DNA from: Dermatophagoides farinae
Taxonomy: Eukaryota; Arthropoda; Arachnida; Sarcoptiformes; Pyroglyphidae
Assembly (NCBI RefSeq): GCF_024713945.1
Contig: NW_027461515.1
Span: forward strand, 93,381 to 157,380
DNA: 64,000 nt
Direction of reading: 5' to 3'
The notes under the pieces were generated by a model. The model was not told where the DNA came from. It made no database searches and was given only the letters and a program-made list of their open reading frames with translations. Below, piece after piece: positions 60,116-64,000 of the stretch (within the stretch, counting starts at the first letter, position 1; each line of letters starts with the position of its first letter). A program made the position numbers and the translations under genes.

Positions 60116-60589
60116 ATGAAATTTATTAGTCCATTATTACTTTTTATTGTTACTCTAGCCAGACTTTCAAATCTTAAAGCTGATAGTATAGCTCCTGAAT
60201 TGTTAGGTAGTTGGACTTTGATGAATGCTGTTTCTTTATCGAATAAGCGACTGCAAGAATTTTTCGCTTGGCCAACTAATTTAGTTATTCAGTTTGAAAA
60301 TGAAAATTCTATGAAAGTTTATTCGCATTGTAATGATTTTAGCGCAAAATATAACGTTAAACGCAACGTTATCGTGGTTTCTCACTTTGATTCTGAGCAT
60401 AAAAACTCTGGACATTGTTTAAAATCCGATATTTATATTAAGCAGTTCATACAAGGAATTCACGAAACTAGTATTATAAATAGTGTTTTAATTTTACGTA
60501 GATTAGACGGAAAAAAATTGTATTTAAGAAGATTACCTGACTTTATGAACAGTAATCATAAAGCTCAACATGAAAAAAGAAATAATTAA
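60116..60589 (+). CDS. Secreted META/HslJ-like domain protein
   Basis: 157 residues from the ATG at 60116. Residues 1-24 are a signal peptide with a Leu/Ile core ending near LKA-DS. The mature part has LLGSWTLMNAV near 31, VIQFENENSMKVYSHCNDFSAKY near 55-80 and a second cysteine in GHC near 103, which match the WxL...CN.fsg.Y...C plan of the META domain (HslJ, protist META proteins). Ends in a Lys/Asn-rich tail. The role of META domains is not well known. The similarity is short, so another small secreted beta-barrel protein is possible. Confidence 0.5.
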   Translation: MKFISPLLLFIVTLARLSNLKADSIAPELLGSWTLMNAVSLSNKRLQEFFAWPTNLVIQFENENSMKVYSHCNDFSAKYNVKRNVIVVSHFDSEHKNSGHCLKSDIYIKQFIQGIHETSIINSVLILRRLDGKKLYLRRLPDFMNSNHKAQHEKRNN

Positions 60590-60685
60590 ATTTAAATTAG
60601 CACTATCGGAGTAAAATGTTATATCTCTAATTTCTATGAATATTTCTTAAATTTAAATAATTACATTATATTATTAATTATAACA

Positions 60686-63600
60686 ATGATTGTCAACAAT
60701 AAACTAAAAACTAAACCAAATTGTCATAATGTTAACCAACTATTTGAAATAACTTTTGATATTCTTGATTATTCTATCACTTTTGAAAGTGTTTCCACAA
60801 CAATTAAAAGTTTTTTAACTCAGTTATCGACTAAATGGACAAAACAATGTAACTCAGATTTTACTCAGCGTTCATATTTAATCGATTATGTGAAAGATAG
60901 TAAGGAAATTGACTTTGATTTGCCTCTTCTCAGATTAGTTCAATGGATTTCTGAATCATCCAACTTTATACATATTATTAATAATGAAATTATTGAAAAA
61001 AAACATACAACCCCAAAATATCGTGACATAACATTGAATTACGATAGTAAAATTTGTTTACTAGTGAAGGAAAAAGAAACATATCTTATCGATGTTGAAA
61101 GTAATTTGAGTGAAAATATTTACTTAAGTGAAAAATTAATCGATATTATTCTTCCATATTTTACGTTAATAAATCATGTTTCTAAAGATGTCGATTGCGA
61201 TTTAATCTTATCTGAACTAAAAGGGCAAAACTGGTATCAAGATCAATGCACAATTCATATCGAACCACAAATTGACGCAGTGTATTCACTTCCAGTTCAT
61301 TTTAAAAAATTTCATCCAGCTATTAAAAATTATATTGAAAGTTCTAAGCTTAATAGTAAATTATTTTGTCATCAAGCTGAAGGGCTCGATCGGTTGCTGC
61401 AAGAAGAAAATATTATCATTAGTACTAATACGGCCAGTGGGAAGTCGTTAATTTTTATGTTATATTCCATTCACCTATTGTTGACCGATTCGACAAAAAC
61501 AATTTTTTTTATTTATCCAACAAAAGCTTTGGCTCAAAACCAATTTCAAGGATTAAATCAAATACTCAAAGAAATTATTAAGCTTGGTCATTGTGTGAAT
61601 TCGATTTGCGTGAAAATATTAGATGGTGATGTTAATTTTAAAGAACGAAGTGACCTAATACAAAATACTAACTTAATTTTCACAAACTTTGATTTCATAC
61701 ATCAGAATATTTCAATATTAATGAAATATGATTTCATATCTTTTCTTAGATTGATAGTTCTAGACGAAGCACATACTTACAAAGGTATTTTTGGGTCACA
61801 TGTTGCATATATTATGCGTAGATTACAGACAGCGAAACGTTTTTGTTTGGCCAGAATGTATAAATTTGGAGCTGACAAAATAAAAAATATTGGCAATTAT
61901 GTGAACTTACAAATTATATCGTCCACAGCTACATTGGGAAATCCATTGGAACATGCAAAGAGACTAACAGCAAATAATAATTTTAAATTAATTTCTAATG
62001 ATGGAAGCTTTAGATCACTTAGGTATTACATACTTTGGAAACCACCCTTGAAAACATATTTGAACGATGTTATTGAACTAAGATATTCGTCGATTAGAGA
62101 AGCTATATGCTTGTTTATTTTTTTAGTTAAGAAGAAATTAAGAACATTCCTGTTTTGCAATTCAAGGGCGCTAGTAGAATACATTTATGTGGAAGTTAAG
62201 AATAAACTTATAAATGTTCCAGAAATAAGAAATCAAATAGTTACCTACAGAGCCGGTTATAGTGTTAAAGAACGTAGAGCGTTAGAAAACGAGTTGTTCT
62301 CCAATAAAATATTAGGAGTTATTTGTACTAATGCTTTGGAATTAGGTATAGACATTGGAGAGATGAATTGCGTGATTAGTTTAGGGTTTCATGGGTCAAT
62401 CAGCAGTATTAGACAGAGACTTGGAAGAGCAGGTAGACAAACACACAAGTCTTGCCTAGGGTTTTTGGTTGTTTTTGATAATCCTATAGAAACGTATATT
62501 GCAAATAATGTCGAAGAACAGCTCTGGAACAAAAGTTCAGAATCTGTTAATTTTTCTTTATTAGACTCTCAAATAATTAAACAACATTTATTTTGCTTAT
62601 TGGAAGAAATCCCTGTACCAGTCAATAAAGATTTATTAGTCGAGCTATTTGGAGATAATACCAATGAAATTTTGAACTCAAGTTTTGCGAATCATGAGAT
62701 TTCAATTATAAATGATCATTTTTACAAGTTCAGAGCTTCAACTCCAGAAAAATTTTTTCTCGATAATACGGTGAACTCTAAACAAGTTTTAAAAGAGTTT
62801 GAATCGGAATCAAAAACGCGTTCTGAAAATGCAACTAGGGTGATAGAAAATTTAACAGAATCGGTGGTACAAACGGGATTTGACGACGAAAACTTAGAAA
62901 AGCTACTCTTGCTCTCTAAACCAGACATACAAAACAAAGAACAAGCAAAAAAAATCAACATGAATTCGTTGAGTATTTCTGATTTTCTAATCAACAGCGC
63001 AACTGTAAAAATCATTAAAAACCCGCAAAAAATGATAAACATCAGAGCATCTTTCATGCCTAAAGTAAAAGTTTACAAGATCAATATTGAAGACCAAAGT
63101 GAGCAACAAAATTATCGTGATATAAAAACGCAGTTTATCGAACACAATAATAAAGAGATAGACGAAGTTGAATTATTAACTTCGTATTTAGTATGTTATC
63201 CGGGCGCTCTCTACCTTTATAACGGAACCAAATATTTGGTTCAATCGTTCTTGCCTCGTCATCTAACATGTGTTATTGATAAACCTCGATCACAGATCGA
63301 TTATTATACAAAACCTGGGGATCGTTTGAATTTTTCGATTAAAAAAATATCTTTCAAAGGTGATATTAACATTAACAACTTTGTGATAGCCAATATTACT
63401 TTTGGAGTTATTAACAGCGTGTTAGAAGTACCATATTTTAGACAGATTTTTTCTTCGGGAAAAATTGTAAAGGTACCACTGCAGTTACCTAGCTTCAATT
63501 GGGATAGTTTCGGTCTTAAAATTCAAATTGACAAATACATTAAAGCGGAGTTTCTGTTAAAGCACAATTATATTGATTTATTATCATATATAAAAGCAAT

Positions 63601-63997
63601 ACACGGCCTTAGTCATTTACTAATAAAAATTTTACTTACAAAATGTTGGAGCTCTATTGACGACCTTTTCGTCAACTGTACGAATTTCGTTTGGAATCAA
63701 AACATGATGCAAACTATTCCCATAGTTGTGTTAGAAAAATCGTCTAGTGTTTCTAACGGTTTGCTAAGCGGAGTATTTAAAAAAAACTGTGAAATACAAG
63801 CTTTTATCGATATATTAAAAGAATGCCGTAGAACGTTAAATGAATGTGAATGTAACAAAAAAAAACTGAACGGCTGTTTTGGCTGTATATTAAACCAGTC
63901 ATGTACTGATAAAAATTCTCAACTCGATAGAAATTTAACGTTATTATTTACTAATTTTCTATTTGAATTTACTGAAAACTCTAATTTAAAGAATTAA
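60686..63997 (+). CDS. HRQ1: Hrq1-type RecQ-like DNA helicase
   Basis: DNA helicase for crosslink repair and telomere upkeep. 1103 residues: FCHQAEGLDRLL near 230, Walker A TASGKSL near 246, DEAHTYKGIFGSHVAYIMRRL near 357, SSTATLGNP near 413, FLFCNSRALVEYI near 490, NALELGIDIGE near 550 and RQRLGRAGRQ near 575. The C-terminal DUF1998-like region ends with a cysteine group (CECNKKKLNGCFGCILNQSC, near 1052-1072) that probably binds zinc. The DEAH-x-Y-x-G-x-FGSH signature separates Hrq1 from other RecQ helicases. The gene is complete, with its stop 3 nt from the right edge. Confidence 0.93.
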   Translation: MIVNNKLKTKPNCHNVNQLFEITFDILDYSITFESVSTTIKSFLTQLSTKWTKQCNSDFTQRSYLIDYVKDSKEIDFDLPLLRLVQWISESSNFIHIINNEIIEKKHTTPKYRDITLNYDSKICLLVKEKETYLIDVESNLSENIYLSEKLIDIILPYFTLINHVSKDVDCDLILSELKGQNWYQDQCTIHIEPQIDAVYSLPVHFKKFHPAIKNYIESSKLNSKLFCHQAEGLDRLLQEENIIISTNTASGKSLIFMLYSIHLLLTDSTKTIFFIYPTKALAQNQFQGLNQILKEIIKLGHCVNSICVKILDGDVNFKERSDLIQNTNLIFTNFDFIHQNISILMKYDFISFLRLIVLDEAHTYKGIFGSHVAYIMRRLQTAKRFCLARMYKFGADKIKNIGNYVNLQIISSTATLGNPLEHAKRLTANNNFKLISNDGSFRSLRYYILWKPPLKTYLNDVIELRYSSIREAICLFIFLVKKKLRTFLFCNSRALVEYIYVEVKNKLINVPEIRNQIVTYRAGYSVKERRALENELFSNKILGVICTNALELGIDIGEMNCVISLGFHGSISSIRQRLGRAGRQTHKSCLGFLVVFDNPIETYIANNVEEQLWNKSSESVNFSLLDSQIIKQHLFCLLEEIPVPVNKDLLVELFGDNTNEILNSSFANHEISIINDHFYKFRASTPEKFFLDNTVNSKQVLKEFESESKTRSENATRVIENLTESVVQTGFDDENLEKLLLLSKPDIQNKEQAKKINMNSLSISDFLINSATVKIIKNPQKMINIRASFMPKVKVYKINIEDQSEQQNYRDIKTQFIEHNNKEIDEVELLTSYLVCYPGALYLYNGTKYLVQSFLPRHLTCVIDKPRSQIDYYTKPGDRLNFSIKKISFKGDININNFVIANITFGVINSVLEVPYFRQIFSSGKIVKVPLQLPSFNWDSFGLKIQIDKYIKAEFLLKHNYIDLLSYIKAIHGLSHLLIKILLTKCWSSIDDLFVNCTNFVWNQNMMQTIPIVVLEKSSSVSNGLLSGVFKKNCEIQAFIDILKECRRTLNECECNKKKLNGCFGCILNQSCTDKNSQLDRNLTLLFTNFLFEFTENSNLKN

Positions 63998-64000
63998 ATT

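Overview
The window is a gene-dense, AT-rich stretch of a nuclear genome from a unicellular eukaryote. It carries about 39 protein genes and two tRNA genes in 64 kb, with intergenic gaps mostly under 300 bases. All three stop codons end recognisable genes, so the standard code is used. Eleven complete GT-AG introns can be read, plus one donor at the left edge. They are only 27-43 nt long, and nearly all start GTAAGT and end in a T-rich AG. Very short introns, compact spacing, an alternative oxidase, an ABCA-type transporter and several degenerate enzymes suggest a reduced, possibly parasitic protist or early-diverging fungal-type lineage. I cannot place it further from sequence alone.

Layout. 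0-10 kb: the first exon of an unknown gene; DNA polymerase alpha catalytic subunit; small unknown genes, one with an ALYREF/FoP-like tail made by splicing; a membrane-anchored Q-rich protein; alternative oxidase; a large helical protein. 10-21 kb: mostly unrecognised genes, a possible Ipi3/WDR18 propeller, convergent pairs with 3-nt gaps, tRNA-Arg(ACG) and tRNA-Pro(AGG) pointing away from each other, RPB6, an NDC1-like pore-membrane protein (3 exons) and a Bud20/ZNF593 zinc finger (3 exons). 21-34 kb: a Dbp6/DDX51-type helicase, RPA70, XPG/Rad2 nuclease, a divergent actin-like protein, a HIT-like fold without its histidines, an ARF GTPase and the Prp2/DHX16 spliceosomal helicase. 34-47 kb: an ABCA-like transporter with both ATPase domains degenerate, Sec63, an 899-residue unknown membrane protein, an apparently frameshifted gene and the Afg2/Drg1 AAA ATPase. 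47-64 kb: Hsp110, nuclear cap-binding protein CBP80, an unknown acidic protein, Ykt6 SNARE, a degenerate trehalose-6-phosphate synthase/phosphatase-like protein, a PX-plus-propeller protein, the tRNA 2'-O-methyltransferase Trm7, a secreted META-like protein and the Hrq1 helicase.

The genes are housekeeping in character and are not arranged as one pathway. Recurrent themes are DNA replication and repair (Pol alpha, RPA70, XPG, Hrq1), ribosome biogenesis (Dbp6-like, Bud20, Afg2, possibly Ipi3), mRNA processing and export (Prp2, CBP80, possible FoP-like adaptor), the secretory pathway (ARF, Ykt6, Sec63, PX protein) and the nuclear pore (NDC1-like). The most interesting points are the tiny introns, including one or two whose length is a multiple of three and which therefore hide inside open frames, and a set of conserved proteins that have lost key catalytic residues (ABCA, TPS/TPP, HIT, the Ykt6 zero layer). 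I found no mobile element, CRISPR array, rRNA or clear foreign island.
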